Source of the DNA: Phyto melanocephala
Taxonomy: Eukaryota; Arthropoda; Insecta; Diptera; Rhinophoridae
Assembly (NCBI GenBank): GCA_941918925.1
Contig: OW799235.1
Span: 45,910,701 to 45,974,700 of the forward strand
DNA length: 64,000 nucleotides
Direction of reading: 5' to 3'
Numbering within the stretch: the first letter of the stretch is position 1; each line of letters opens with the position of its first letter. Position numbers and translations under genes: made by a program. Positions 11,976-23,435 of the stretch are shown piece after piece. A model generated the notes under the pieces. That model was not told the origin of the DNA. It saw only the letters and a program-made list of their open reading frames with translations, and did not search any database.

Positions 11976-13257
11976 CAGGGTGGGGCAAAAGTCGCGAAGG
12001 GATTTGAAAAATTAATAACTTTTCTAATTTATTTTTTTTTTTTATTTTTCTTTTTAGGACTTGTTAAATAAATCTGGGAGATTTATTATGGAAGGTTACA
12101 ACGTTATCCTGCGAACCAAAATCATAGAACTTTATTTTGAACATCATCGATCAATAATTCAAACTCAACGAGCCTATCGTCGTCATTTTAATGTGCGGAA
12201 TTCACCATCCGAATCAATGATTCGACGATAAGTGACACGTTTTCAGGAACAAGGCTCAGTGAGTGATCTTCCACGAAGCGGAAGACCACATTCTGTAATT
12301 AGTGAAGCAAATATTCAACGCGTTTTGGAGAGTGTTGAAACATCAACTCGAAAGCGCTCTGCTGAGCTGGAAATGTCTCGGCGGTCTTTACGCAGAATAT
12401 TAAAGAGAAATTTACATCTTTTCCAATACAAGGTGCAGTTAGTGCAAGAAGTAAAGCCAGGAGATTCCCAAGAACGAAGAATTTATGCAGTTCGGTTCCA
12501 AGAATTGGCCAGAGAACATAATGATTTCATTCATCATCTGATAATGAGCGATGAAGCACATTTTCAATTAAATGGTTTTGTAAACAAGCAGAACTGCAGA
12601 ATATGGGGTATTGAGAACCCAAGAGTGGTTCATCAGAGACTATTACATCCACTTAAATGTACAGTATGGTGCGCAATTACGTCCCAAAGAATTATTGGAC
12701 CATTCTTTTTCGAAGATAACGATGGAAATGGTGTAACGGTAAATGGCGAGCGATATCGAGATATGGTCCAAAATTTTTTAAGGCCAGCTCTTTCTGACAA
12801 TCGAGAGATGTGGTTCCAACAAGATGGGGCCACTGCACATACTGCTCTAGCCACTATGCAGCTCCTAAGGCAGATTTTTGGCGAACGTTTAATTTCCAAA
12901 AATTCAACATTCAATTAGCCTGCCGGATTTAACAGCACCAGATTATTTCCTTTGGGGATATTTGAAAGAGAAGGTGTATATCAATAAACCCAGAACACTT
13001 GCACAGCTCAAAGAGAATATTCGATCCGAACTAAGAGCGTTGCAGCCAGATACTCTGACTCGTGTCATGGAAAATGTTATTAAAAGAGCTTAACTTTGCG
13101 AGGCTGAAAATGGTGCTCACTTACGTGACGTAATCTTTCACACCTAAATTTAAAAAATCTCCAAATATCATATATTATTATTTTGTAAAAAAAGGAATAA
13201 TAAAATTAAAAAAGTTATGACTGTTTTAAACCCCTTTGCGACTTTTGCCCCACCCTG
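11976..13257 (+). mobile_element. Tc1/mariner-type element, subfamily B, nearly full length
   Basis: 1282 bp, bounded by TIRs that begin cagggtggggcaaaagtcgc on both sides and flanked by TA at 11974-11975 and 13258-13259. The TIR extends about 26 bp with one mismatch. This is the best preserved mariner in the window. The single transposase pseudogene fills most of it. Confidence 0.92.
12088..13146 (+). pseudogene. mariner-type DDE transposase, three lesions
   Basis: The start chosen is the ATG at 12088, which gives the usual helix-turn-helix N-terminus (IIELYFEHHRS). A TAA at 12229-12231 replaces a codon in the second HTH. The frame then stays open to 12918 through SGRPHSVI, the catalytic IMSDEAHFQLNG, FVNKQNCRIWG, VTVNGERYRDM and WFQQDGATAHTA. 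A small deletion at about 12915 shifts frame before the third catalytic Asp (LPDLTAPDYFLWGYL). A third lesion, a TAA, lies at about 13091, ahead of HLRDVIFHT. It would cut and paste its own element if intact. HTH of the DUF4817 type and a DDE_3-like core are inferred from motif order. Confidence 0.88.
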
Positions 13258-13610
13258 TACAAGAAAAATAAATTGTTTATGATGTTTAGAAATAATTTTT
13301 TTTCTTTTTTTTAAGGTCCGAATTTTTCTAAATTCCCATTTTTAATAGAGCATAACTTATAGAGAACAAAAAGAAATCACCACTATTTAGTAGATAAAAC
13401 TCTCCTCTATACCCCTATACCCCATTATATATCTAGGACGATCCGACCGTGAGCCCCAGACCAGTTTTTCTGACACAAGGTCAAATATTTTTTGCAAAAG
13501 TTGAGTAAAATAGTAAAACTAATTTTTTATGTGGTGTGCTTTTTAAGTATTTTCGTATTTTTTATCAAATTGCTATGAGAGACTGTTTTAAGATGGATAT
13601 ATATATATAT
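13258..13610. other. Intronic DNA, nothing recognised
   Basis: AT-rich, no ORF or repeat that I can support. It ends in a (TA)n tract that served as the target for the MITE at 13611. Confidence 0.4.
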
Positions 13611-13988
13611 GTGACAGCGCATAGCAAAAGGGACCTAAGGGTAAAAAAACAATTTTCACTTTTTTTTTTGATGTGGACAACATCTGAACATCGAATGAGA
13701 CCGATCCCATGCCCCAAAAGTGTTCCCTCCCAGAGATATGCGCGTTTTATAAAAGTGAAGTCGACGATTCTAAGCACAAATAGAAAGAGACTTAACGGTA
13801 AAATTTATTTATTTTCATGTTTTTCCCTACTAAATTAACAAAATAACTTGATTTTACGAAACTACAAAATATTTATTTTTTTTCTTATGAACAATTTAAA
13901 AAAATAGAAAAATCATTTAATCTTTAAAATGGCTCTCCTGAACAAAACCTGTTATTACCCTTAGGTCCCTTTCTCTATGCGCTGTCAC
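13611..13988. mobile_element. MITE with GTGACAGCGCATAG termini, copy 1
   Basis: 378 bp. The TIR reads gtgacagcgcatag, then aaagggacctaagggtaa, about 34 bp with two mismatches between ends. It is flanked by (AT)n, compatible with an 8-bp duplication. A near-identical copy sits at 36437-36809 with a clear 8-bp duplication. No coding capacity. An 8-bp TSD suggests hAT or P-type transposition, but the termini match no family that I know. Confidence 0.88.
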
Positions 13989-14003
13989 ATATATATATAT
14001 ATA

Positions 14004-15241
14004 CTAGCCAAACACGGCGCGCGTTGCTACGCCCCTTAATGAATAAAAATGCATTCAGAATTTTAATTGATATTAATTTTTAATATCAAGTGCAAAGCGC
14101 TAAAAATTATAACTTTTTATAACCAATTTTCTAATTACGAAACTGTATAGTTATAACAGCTCAATTTGTGTGCAAAGTTTCAGAAAAATCGGTGAAGTTT
14201 ATGTAGCTGAAAATTATAACTTTTTTTATGGGCGTTGCCCCGCCCACTTTTCTAATCACAAAATTATTTAGTCATGACAGCTCAATATGTGTGTGCAAAG
14301 TTTCAGTAAATCGGTGAAGCTCAAGTACCTCAAAATTATAACTTTTTTTATGGGCGTGGCCCTGCCTACTTTTCCTTTCGTGAAATTATTAAGTCATGAC
14401 AGCTCGATATATGTGCAAAGTTTCAGAAAATTCGGTCCAGTGCAAAAACCCCAAAATTATAACTTTTTTTTATGGGCGTGGCCCTGCCCACTTTTCTAAT
14501 CACGAAATTATAAAGTCATGACACCTCATTATGTGTGCAAAGTTTCAGAAAAATCGGTCCAGTGCAAGTACCTCGATATTAAAACTTTTTTAGGGGCGTG
14601 GCCCTGCCCACTTTTCCTACCACGAAATTATTTAGTCATGACAGCTCGATATGTGTGCAAAGTTTCAGAAAAATTGGTCAAGTGCAAGTAGCTAAAACTG
14701 ATAACTAATTTTTTATGGGCGTGACCCCGCCCACTTTTTTTATCACGAAATTATTAAGTCATGACAGCTCAGTATGTTTGCAAAGTTTCAGAAAATTCGG
14801 TCCAGTGCAAGTAGCTAAAACTGATAACTAATTTTTTATGGGCGTGGCCCCGCCCACTTTTTTAATCACGAAATTATAAAATCATGACAGCTTAATATGT
14901 GTGCAAAGTTTTAGAAAAATCGGTCCAGTGCAAGTACCTCAAAATTTAAACTTTTTTAGGGGCGTGGCCCCGCCCACTTTTCTTATCACGAAATTTTTTA
15001 GTCATGACAGCTCGATATGTGTGCAAAGTTTCAGACAAATCGGTCAAGTGCAAGTAGCTAAAACTGATAACTAATTTTTTATGGGCGTGGCCCCGCCCAC
15101 TTTTTTTCACCCATAAACACTCCCTGGTATGTGTACAACAACTTACCAAAGTTTGAGCCCGATCGGTCTTACAGTTTCGGAGTCTATAGCTAACACACAC
15201 ACACACACACACACACGGAGTTTCACTTTTATATATATAGA
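14004..15241 (-). mobile_element. Non-autonomous Helitron, family A, with about 8 tandem 121-bp units
   Basis: Read on the minus strand the element starts 5'-TCTATATATATAAAAGTG at 15241 and ends CTAG-3' at 14004, sitting between A and T as Helitrons do. The 3' end is preceded by a GC-rich hairpin-forming stretch (ggcgtagcaacgcgcgcc in the better copy). Inside are about eight units of about 121 bp (gggcgtggcc starts near 14229, 14351, 14473, 14593, 14717, 14839, 14959 and 15082). A (CA)n run lies near the 5' end. No Rep or helicase is present. The insertion is in (TA)n. Compare 37165-38038 and the helicase-bearing 3' end at 20854-21341. Confidence 0.88.
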
Positions 15242-15762
15242 TATATATTTACAACTGCACACAATAATAAACAGATCTCAACTAATTATGGTAAACACCA
15301 TTGATATGTAACAAGCGTTTTTACAGGTAGAAGTACAAAATCAGAAAGAATAATGCAATTAGCCAAAAATTATAGGACTTCTTAGTAAGCAAAATAGTTA
15401 TTAAAGTTATTAAAACAATAAACAAAATCATAAACGACTTGCAAATATTCGTTGTTTTCTATGATAATGCCATCAAATAAAGTATGACTTATCTTGTGCG
15501 TGAAATATTTTGTAAACCATTAAAAAATTATATGGAAAAATTCCTGGAAAAGCAATGTGTGAATGTATATTGATTGTGTTGTGGTTTTCCCACCCTACGT
15601 ATGTGCGCATTTGATAGTGATGCTTCCTGTCTACAGCGTTACCGTTTTGCGACTACAGTGACATTTTGATCCTTTTTTTGCCACATTTTTTGGGAAAATG
15701 TCCTTTTTGTTTCCATTTTTAAAAATTTTCAACGGTAACGCTGCCTGTCTAACTGTATTTTT
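15242..15762. other. Intronic DNA, nothing recognised
   Basis: The block accgttttgcgactacagtgac to cttttt, then aacggtaacgctgcctgtc, contains an imperfect inverted pair (gcgttaccgttt at 15638 and aacggtaacgct at 15731). No ORF or known repeat. Confidence 0.35.
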
Positions 15763-16452
15763 TTCGTGACGAATATACCGGATAGATCTGAATACGACAA
15801 CGGCCTCCGACCTCCGAAGAATACCATCCAGATATTTACTGACGGATCGAAATCACATGCTGGAGCTGGATGTGGTATCTTTTCGACCCAGTTGGGTTTG
15901 GAATTGTCCCTTAGGCTACCGGATTACTGTAGCGCGATACAGGCCGAATTAATGGCTATTGAGACAGCCGCGGGACAGATTCAGTATAATGAAATATCTG
16001 GCAGGGATATTTATATATTTACTGACAGCAAGGCGGCTATTAGGTCCCTTGAGAGTGTGTACAGCACATCGAAAATTGCCCAGGAATGCCGGTTGTCTCT
16101 TTAGGAGATAGCGAGACATTCGACGGTTACCCTTGTGTGGGTTCCAGGACATGGGGGTATTGATGGTAATAATAGAGCTGATGCACTTGCAAAAGCCGGT
16201 ACTACCTTAAATTCGGTTGAATCCAGTTGTGCTTTGGGTATTCCCTTATCGAAGGGTAAGCAGCTAATCTCGCATCGATTCTATTTGGATGCCAAGGAAA
16301 GATGGGTGAGAGAACCCAATTGTTTGGAAACCAGAAAGATCTGGCCTGACATGGATGTGCATAGGACGCAATATGCAGTGAATATGCCCCGAATCCACCT
16401 TAGGAACCTCATAGCGGTCATTAGGTACACATGTGAAAAGGCTGAGTATTAG
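15763..16452 (+). pseudogene. LOA-like LINE family 2, 5'-truncated RNase H fragment
   Basis: About 95% identical by eye to 47508-48195. It begins inside ORF2 and encodes the RNase H domain: IFTDGSKSHAGAGCGIFS, IQAELMAIE, IFTDSKAAIRS, then VWVPGHGGIDGNNRADALA. A stop at 16102 (TAG for Glu) breaks it. It is cut at 16452 by TAGGGATATCG, the end of a hAT-like element, before the C-terminal zinc motif. The same junction occurs at 48195. Confidence 0.85.
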
Positions 16453-17255
16453 GGATATCGATTATTCGGCTTTTTTGACAAACCGGTTTTCGGTTTATTT
16501 GATAAATTGGAATATTTAAAATACCGGTTTTCGAATATTGATTTTCAAAAAAAACCGGTTAACCGGATTTTTATCAATATGAAAAAAAACCAACAAAATT
16601 TAAGATTTTCTAAATAAAAAGTTTATTTTAATAAAAACAAAACAATTCACAATAAATAATGGCGAAAAGTATAAAACTTAAAAATAATGTATTTAATTAA
16701 GATAAAAAATAATTATTTCTTATTAATTAATTATAATAGATATATAATTAAAAATATATAATTAGTAGTAGAAGGTACAAATAAAATTATTCATAAAACA
16801 AATCACATTTAAAAACATAACTTAAATGATATCACATTATTCAGGTTAAAAAAATTAAAACCATTTTTACTTCTAAAAGTTCGACATATTAGTTACTTCT
16901 TTTAAAAAAATCTTTTAAAAATAAAATGCAATTTAAATGTTTTAAAGTATATCTATTTTTCTCTTTTGTTTTTATAAAACTTGAAATTGAAAATGACCTT
17001 TCGCTTAGTGTGCTTGTTGGACATATAGAATACAAGGCATTAAGAAGTCTTTCTAGCTTTTCAGACCTCTTATAACACTTATCTAGATAAAAAAATTTTT
17101 TGAAAATGCTTTCATTGCGATTAATCTTTGTAGAATATTTTGGTTTCTGCATATCTTTAATAGTATTGTTTAGTTCATTTTCTAAACTTTGGTCACATTC
17201 ATCACAATAATAAGCTAAATAACTTCTTAACAAAATGTAAAATAATACATTCCAA
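16450..17255 (-). mobile_element. hAT-like DNA transposon relic with AACCGG subterminal repeats
   Basis: One end starts TAGGGATATCGATTATTCGG and carries repeated aaaccgg or ccggtt motifs to 16570. On the minus strand 17233-16889 encodes 114 codons of the hAT C-terminal dimerisation region: SICPTSTLSERSFSI, TKEKNRYTLKHLN, CILFLKDFF. The opposite end is cut at about 17255 by a LINE. The rest of the transposase is absent. Confidence 0.75.
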
Positions 17256-17658
17256 TCAATTCGGTTTCTATACCGATTCTATACCTGATATACGCAAATG
17301 ATATGCTTAACACTATAAAAGATTGCGATGCTTATGCATATGCTGATGATACAGCAATTGTTTATACAAATGAAAACATCGATACAGCTACACTAATTTT
17401 GCAAAACCAACTAGATACAGTATCTAAATGGTGTCATGATAACGGTCTGGCAATCAACGCATTCAAAACAAAACTCATGCATATCAGACAGCCACACATA
17501 AAGCAAATTTTTATAAAATTTAAATTTTACGATATTCAATGTATACACAACAAGACAAATGATATCAACGATAACTGCAACACAAAAATTAAAATAGTCA
17601 ACACATACAAATACCTAGGAATATACGTAGATAGCAGATTAAAATGGAAGATGCATAT

Positions 17659-18855
17659 CAGAGAACTGCAACGAGCACCCGTTTTTATGATTTATGATAC
17701 TCGCCTTAAAACGAGTTGCGGTGTAGTTAATACAGCCTATTGCTTTTGCACGTACTCGCCAGGCTCGTAAGAAATTTTGTTTGCAACACAATGAAATTTA
17801 TATGAGTTCTGTATTGTATTGTTTCGTAAATATACTACAACTAATTTAGTCTCTTTTATTCAATGTTCTCTATCTGCCCTTCACTGATCTAGAGTTATAA
17901 TTTTCTGAGTGCACAAGTGTTTACTCGCAGCATTCGTCATTCGTAGTAATATTTAAAGCAGCGTTGCCAGATGGTTTTGGAAAAAATCAATGATCGTATA
18001 TTTAAGTAAACATGTAAGGCTAAATTCATTATGAAATAAAATGAATTTAAAGGTTATTACAAGAAAAATTTTAATTTAAATATATAATGAATGCGACAGG
18101 CTTATGAATCACAATTTTTTTATACGTCATTTTCATTTATATGTAAATAATTTTACAAAAATATTGACCAATGGCAAGGCAGCGCAGTCCATTATTTCAT
18201 TGTGCGACGTAGACACAGAATTTACTTTTTATATATTTATACATTTTTGAAAACAAATTTAACAACAAACACACAATTATATTCTATGATGCGCATCAGA
18301 ACAATTTTTTAAACGGCTGAGTGCGCTCTTTATGTAATTTTTAATTTAATGTATTTAAAATTTTATAGATAATAATAAATAAAATACTTTAAAAAAGCAT
18401 TACTATTTTTCATCCATAACATAAATAACAAAATATGCACTAAATCATTTAAACGCCTAAAATCGTCTAACCTACGACAAATCATAAAATCTGGCAGCCA
18501 CGTTTTCAGTTAATGTTGAATTTTAAATATACGAACATATACTAAATGAATATGCCGTGAATGTTGTTGTTACGAGCTTGTCGTAACACGTAAGTCGTGT
18601 AAGTTAAATAGAAAGAAGTTACCGAATATGAAAATAGAAATAACACGAAACTTTGCTTTGAGTGGTTGTGATATTGACATGTACAAGTAAAAAGCAATTG
18701 TGTAATATTTTCATTCATAAGCTCGCTTTGTATGAAGAACGAGCCAACGAGCCAACATATCAGTAAAAGCGAGTGCTTAAAAGTTTTCGAGGCTAAAAAT
18801 GATTTGGTAAACAGCGAGTGCGCTCGCAAGTATTATGTATTGTTGCAGTTCTCTG
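17659..18855. mobile_element. Non-autonomous hAT element inserted in a LINE
   Basis: It is bounded by a perfect 14-bp TIR, CAGAGAACTGCAAC, and an exact 8-bp target duplication, atgcatat (17651-17658 and 18856-18863). Both features are diagnostic of hAT. The 1197 bp hold no transposase motif; a 95-codon minus-strand frame (18829-18542) has no recognisable domain. It interrupts the RT gene of the host LINE precisely. Confidence 0.93.
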
Positions 18856-19560
18856 ATGCATATAAAAGAACTACAAAAAAAACTACGAAAAGCTGGTTAC
18901 TTATTGTACCACCTCAGCTACGCTGCTACAAACACAGTACTTCGTCAGGTATATTTTTCGTTGGCGGAGTCATATTTACGACACGGAATAACGGCTTGGG
19001 GAAGCTCGTCGCACTGTAAAAATCTTCAACAAACACAAAAATCGCCTTCTTAAAATACTTTATAAAAATCAAGAAAATAATAAATATGAATATGAACAAG
19101 CTGTCAATAACAATTACCTTAACACAGAATATAACAACAACTACTCATCCAATAATGACAACACTAGATATGTTAATAACGTCACAAACACCCGGAACAT
19201 GCAGGCAACTGAAAATAGCAACGAAAGAAACTATAATCAAACACGAAACAATACGCAACCATTTCCTACCAACTCCAATACTCAATCTAAAAACCTACCA
19301 CGTCAACTTAATGTCTTAAACGTTAAAAATATATATCGTTTAACAGTTCTGATTAAGCTAAACTACAAAAAACAGCTACGGTGACCGAACCTTAAAAGTA
19401 TTATTGCCAAAGATGTATAATGAAATGCCAACTAACATTATGAATATTACTAATAATTCAAAACTTAAGAGAATTTTAAAGAAATATTTATTATCCTCCC
19501 AATAAAATGGTAATTAAAATATGTATGTATTAAACAATAAAATTCCTAAAATTTATTTAC

Positions 19561-19591
19561 CCGCGGATAAGCCATAAGGCTTCGCGGGTTT
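19561..19591 (+). other. 3'-terminal stem-loop of the LINE
   Basis: The arms cccgcg-ataagcc and ggctt-cgcggg are complementary with a short ata loop and one bulge per side. It sits just upstream of the A-rich tail. Its position fits a hairpin recognised by the reverse transcriptase during retrotransposition; that role is inference. Confidence 0.55.
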
Positions 19592-19624
19592 TAACTATTA
19601 CGAATTGAATAAAATAATAAAGAA

Positions 19625-20430
19625 TATAAGAATATAAAAAAAACCTGATCTAATATATTAAAAAATGTTTAGGTAAGTATATTATTTTTGTCGTTTTATT
19701 AAATTTAATTGCAATTTAAACATTTCTTTCTTAGCCTTAAATTAAATAAATATGAAATTTGTTAAATAGTTAAACTCTTGTTCCAACATCTTCTTCTAGG
19801 CAAGAACATCCAACATTTTCGTCTATTGAATCCTCCATATCTTTATCCTAGTCATACGTGTTGGAATAATAAACAAATAAACAAAAAAGCACCTTTTGTT
19901 AAGCATAAATTTTTTAAACCCCATTACTTCGTAAAAAAAAAATAATAATAATGCTAACTTGATTGTTTCTACAAGATCTCAATCTAAATATTATAAAAAT
20001 ACCAAAAACCCTATTTTTCGCGAAATGCGAAAAATATATATGCTCCTCATATATATTTGTATTTACATATTTTTTAGACTATTTCTTTATACAAATATAT
20101 GTATGTATGTATTGTTTCTGAATTTATCCCAATATGCTCACTATTAATCGCATATTTTTTAACTGCCTCTCCTTGTGTTTTTCGTGTTTTTAATAAAGCT
20201 AATGTATTAATTTTGCTATGTTTTATCTCATTATTATAATAAAATGTGGTAAAACTAAAGACAAAATATTAGTTAAAATTATTAAATTTAAGCAGGAAAT
20301 TGAGGAAAATAAAATAGTCCGGGAAAACAAAAAGTCTAATGAATACCGTTACTATATAATTTGTTTGTGGTATTTTTAATGTTTGTTGTATTTATTGTTG
20401 TGCAAACATTTTTATAAATAAAACCAATAA
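19625..20430. other. AT-rich intron, nothing recognised
   Basis: No coding motif and no repeat that I can match elsewhere in the window. Two short TATATG-rich tracts occur near 20035-20110. Confidence 0.4.
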
Positions 20431-20452
20431 TTATTGTTCTCGGTATACTAAC

Positions 20453-20760
20453 CTGCAATGAACAGTTAGAGGAGATTTACAGCTGAAATTTTTTTCTTTG
20501 TTGTGATGACTTAATACCTGATCGACTAATTCTATTATTCCACGGCAAACTTCTGGTACTTCACCTTCTACCGTTGGCCATCCGTTATATTGGAATTGAG
20601 TCACTTTTATTGTGTCGCTTATTTTGCAATTAGTAACATTAAATTCTCTTCTTGTATAGTAAGGACAATTTTCACTTTTCATATATTTCACAAGTATGTG
20701 TTCAAATTGAATTTCGTCATCTGCCCAATATCTGGGACATCTGCGTGTTCCTTCGCCAAT
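20453..20760 (-). CDS. Ptp69D: Receptor tyrosine phosphatase D2, exon with WPT loop and catalytic Cys
   Basis: A 308-bp exon that opens in phase 0 after tttcAG and ends in phase 2 before GTTAGT. It reads RRCPRYWADDE, CPYYTRREFNV, TQFQYNGWPTVEGEVPE, then GIIELVDQV and SPLTVHC. The motif order is that of an RPTP domain from the beta-sheet core to the P-loop. The WPD loop is WPT, so the general-acid Asp is missing; this predicts a catalytically weak or inactive D2, as in many RPTPs. The donor splits the codon directly after the P-loop cysteine. There is no in-frame stop within the exon; codon use is ordinary. The GT at 20452 continues into an in-frame stop, which confirms the boundary. Confidence 0.92.
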
Positions 20761-20853
20761 CTGAAACGAGATTTTATATATTATTTTATTTACCACTAAT
20801 GCTCCTTTATATAAGTATTTTGTACAATATCTGTATTTATATATCTATTTATA

Positions 20854-21341
20854 CCAGCCCAGCCCGGCGTGCATTGATACGCCCCTTAATGAATAAAAAT
20901 GCATTCTGAACTTTAATTGAATATATTACAAAAAATATTTTTTTGATTTCTATTGTAATGCAAGTGGGTATACAATATTTTTGGGTTTTCCATTTGCTGT
21001 AAAAATTAAAAAAAATTGTTGGTGTTCTCACTCTGGAGCATTCGACGCGCAGTTGGCCATGTGAAAAGCATGGATTTTCCAAATTCAATCCTGCAACACG
21101 CAGAGATTGTCCTTGTGCTTTGTTGACGGTAATAGCGAAGGCAAGGCGAACTGGAAACTGTGGTCGCTTGAAGCTGAAAAATAGCTGAAAATAATACCTT
21201 ATTTTTAATGGGGGCTGCGCCGCCCACTTTTCTAATTACGAAATTATATAGTCATGACAGCTCAAAATGTGTATAAAGTTTCAGAAAAATCGGTCCAGTG
21301 CAAGTACCTCAATATTATAACTATTTGAAAGCCGCAAAACA
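20854..21341 (-). mobile_element. Helitron family A 3' end with RepHel helicase C-terminus
   Basis: On the minus strand 21187-20850 is an uninterrupted frame with FPVRLAFAITVNKAQGQSL, then GLNLENPCFSHGQL and RVECSRV, the last motifs of a PIF1-like Helitron helicase. It is followed by the same GC-rich 3' end as the non-autonomous copies (gggcgtatcaatgcacgccgg); the terminal CTAG is mutated. Upstream of 21190 it joins directly to one tandem unit of the family, so Rep and most of the helicase are deleted. This ties the non-autonomous copies to an autonomous lineage. Confidence 0.87.
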
Positions 21342-21570
21342 AAGAGTTCATATATTTTAATTAAAACATACATCAATCCACACCACCAACACCACCTACC
21401 CACCAAAACGAATGAGCTGAGTTCCCGTCAATTAAATTCTTAACTACCATATCAAATTAATTCATGAGCCGATAATGTGAATGCACAATTCTTTTGAAAA
21501 TGCGACGATCTGCGACGAAATCGTGCTAACTATGGCCAATCAAAATCAACTGTGATTTGCCGATAATGCA

Positions 21571-23169
21571 CAGTGGTCCAAATTCGCCACCTAACCGGAA
21601 GGAAGTAATTATTAATATTATTTCGAAACTCTATATATTTTTTTTGATAATAAGTTGACAAGTGCCTACAAAGCATGACGGTACATTTTTTATTTATTTA
21701 ACTTCTGTTTCAGGTTTGCTTTCTTGTTTTTAACACAAGTAATTGCTGTGTGTCTTATATGTAATCATTTTCTTCAATGTCCAAATTCAATTAGACTTTT
21801 AAATGGGAATTTATAAAACTTTAATTCTATTATTTGTGTTTTTACAATCTGTATGATTGTAGCTTGTCAATGTTTTTAAAATTAGCTGCTAGTTTATTCC
21901 TAAATGTTTTTATTTGGTTTACAGTTTAAAATGTTCATTACTAAGAGGGAACTATTTGATGATTGATATAGTAAAAAACAACATAATAAGAAATTTGATG
22001 CTGTTGTATCATATGTTTTTGCTATGATCGGGCTTCAGAATAATAAAACAGATAGGTAATGCAAACAAGTGAAGCAATCTGCTCGAATGATTGTATGGTT
22101 TCTGGCTAAAAAGTGGGCTCAAGCCAATCGAACAAAGCTAGTTTTTGAGGCTACAAATACATATTGGCTAGATGGGAATTTTGTAATTCCAAATAAGCCT
22201 TCTTCAGCATATCAGGATGACGGATTACTAAATCGGCCGTCGACATCAAACTATGGCAGACTTTCTAAAGAATTCTTAAAAAAAGTGAGAGAGCAAAGCG
22301 AAAGAAAGTTGCACCTTTATTGGAAACTTGGTCCGCAGAAGAACTGACATTTGGTGCTGAAGCAAGTCTCTATAAGTCTGGAAAAAGAAATACTGCGGGC
22401 ATTGTAAAAACCGTAGACTCTTCTCCGTCAAGAGCTGAAAATGAAAAAAATTTAGCTTTTTTCCAAAAGTACCAATACTATACACAAATAAGGAGGCGTT
22501 AGTTTTGTATATTTATGGTGGATACACAAGACCATTGGAATCTCGAAACAAGGACTTCCGAAATATACAAGAAAGTCACACCCGAAAAATGTCTCGTGAA
22601 AAAACAATGCATGATCTTTTTCACTATCTACTTTTGTCTTCACATCCTTTTATTTCTTCTTTTTCAACAAAAGCTTCTATTTATCCTGGCAGTACAGAGG
22701 CTTTGGGCAAATAAGTTATTGCGTTACTTTCAGATCAATTCAGAAAGTGAATCAGATTAAGGCAAACATATTGCCCTTTCAATTTGTTGTATTTGTTCGC
22801 CGCAGGCCGTTATTTTTTGAATAATTTTCAGTTTTCTTGCCTTTAATATTTTGAATATTTGGATAAAATATATATTCATATTTCATTAAATTGACAACAT
22901 TTTTTTTTTTCTATAGCTCCTATTACGTAATGTAAATTAAAATTTGTGATACAATTTCGAAACTTTAGATAAATAAATAAATAATGTTTTACATTAATAC
23001 AGATATATTATTTGTTTTTATTTATTTAACAACAAAATCTGCCACGCCCATTTTTTTGGTGAGTGTTTTTATTGATAAAATCTATAAACATGCAAAGTTT
23101 CATGTCAATGCGGCTTTTTAAAAGCGAGTTATGACTTTCTTCCGGCTAGGTGGAGAATTTGGACCACTG
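21571..23169 (+). mobile_element. TIR transposon with CAGTGGTCC ends, superfamily unknown
   Basis: The ends match over about 36 bp with three mismatches: cagtggtccaaattc, then ccacctaaccggaag. It is 1599 bp long. Flanks both contain taatg but no flush duplication could be set. The interior carries one decayed ORF (21930-22502). Confidence 0.75.
21930..22502 (+). pseudogene. Unrecognised transposon ORF
   Basis: The frame from the ATG at 21930 has stops at about 21963 and 22057, then stays open to about 22315 (SARMIVWFLAKKWAQANRT, YWLDGNFVIPNKPSSAYQD, DGLLNRPSTSNY). A shift moves it into 22320-22502 (WSAEELTFGAEASLYKSGK, SSPSRAENEKNLAFF). The SSxxYQDDGxxxRPS pattern recalls N-terminal parts of uncharacterised repeated proteins in invertebrate genomes. 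No catalytic motif is visible, and I assign no function. Confidence 0.45.
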
Positions 23170-23435
23170 CGTAATGTGAACACTATTGTGCACAATGTCG
23201 AACAAAAAAAAATTTCTAAATATATGCCGATTTTTGTCGGCCAATTTTGCGCCGACTAAAGTGACCAATAAATGCCGACTAAAATGACCGAGAACAATAT
23301 TGCCAGCAATGATTGGTGCTCATATTTCAACAATTTCTGAATTCCTTATAAAATTTTTTTTTTTTTGGATTTTAAAGTTTAATCGCAGAGGTACATAAGC
23401 AAAAAGCCAGTTGATTCAGGCATCGCAATCCAAGG

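Larger units (their letters stand above)
17262..19620 (+). mobile_element. CR1/Jockey-group LINE fragment, split by a hAT element
   Basis: The 5'-truncated copy begins in the RT palm (YLIYANDMLN, YAYADDTAIVY) and runs through KYLGIYVDSRLKWKMHI to 17658. A 1197-bp hAT follows. The LINE resumes at 18864 with KELQKKLRKAGYLLYHL, VLRQVYFSLAESYLRHG and ITAWGSSSHCKN. The frame is then lost and an Asn-rich segment runs to about 19490 (LPKMYNEMPTNI). The 3' UTR ends with a strong stem-loop and an A-rich tail at about 19600. Exact clade is uncertain. Confidence 0.78.

Noticed and set aside
15192..15216. (AC)n arrays as independent microsatellites
   Set aside because: They recur at the same place in each Helitron copy, so they belong to the element.
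21571..23169. Assignment of the CAGTGGTCC element to hAT
   Set aside because: No 8-bp duplication is flush with the ends and the ORF lacks hAT motifs.
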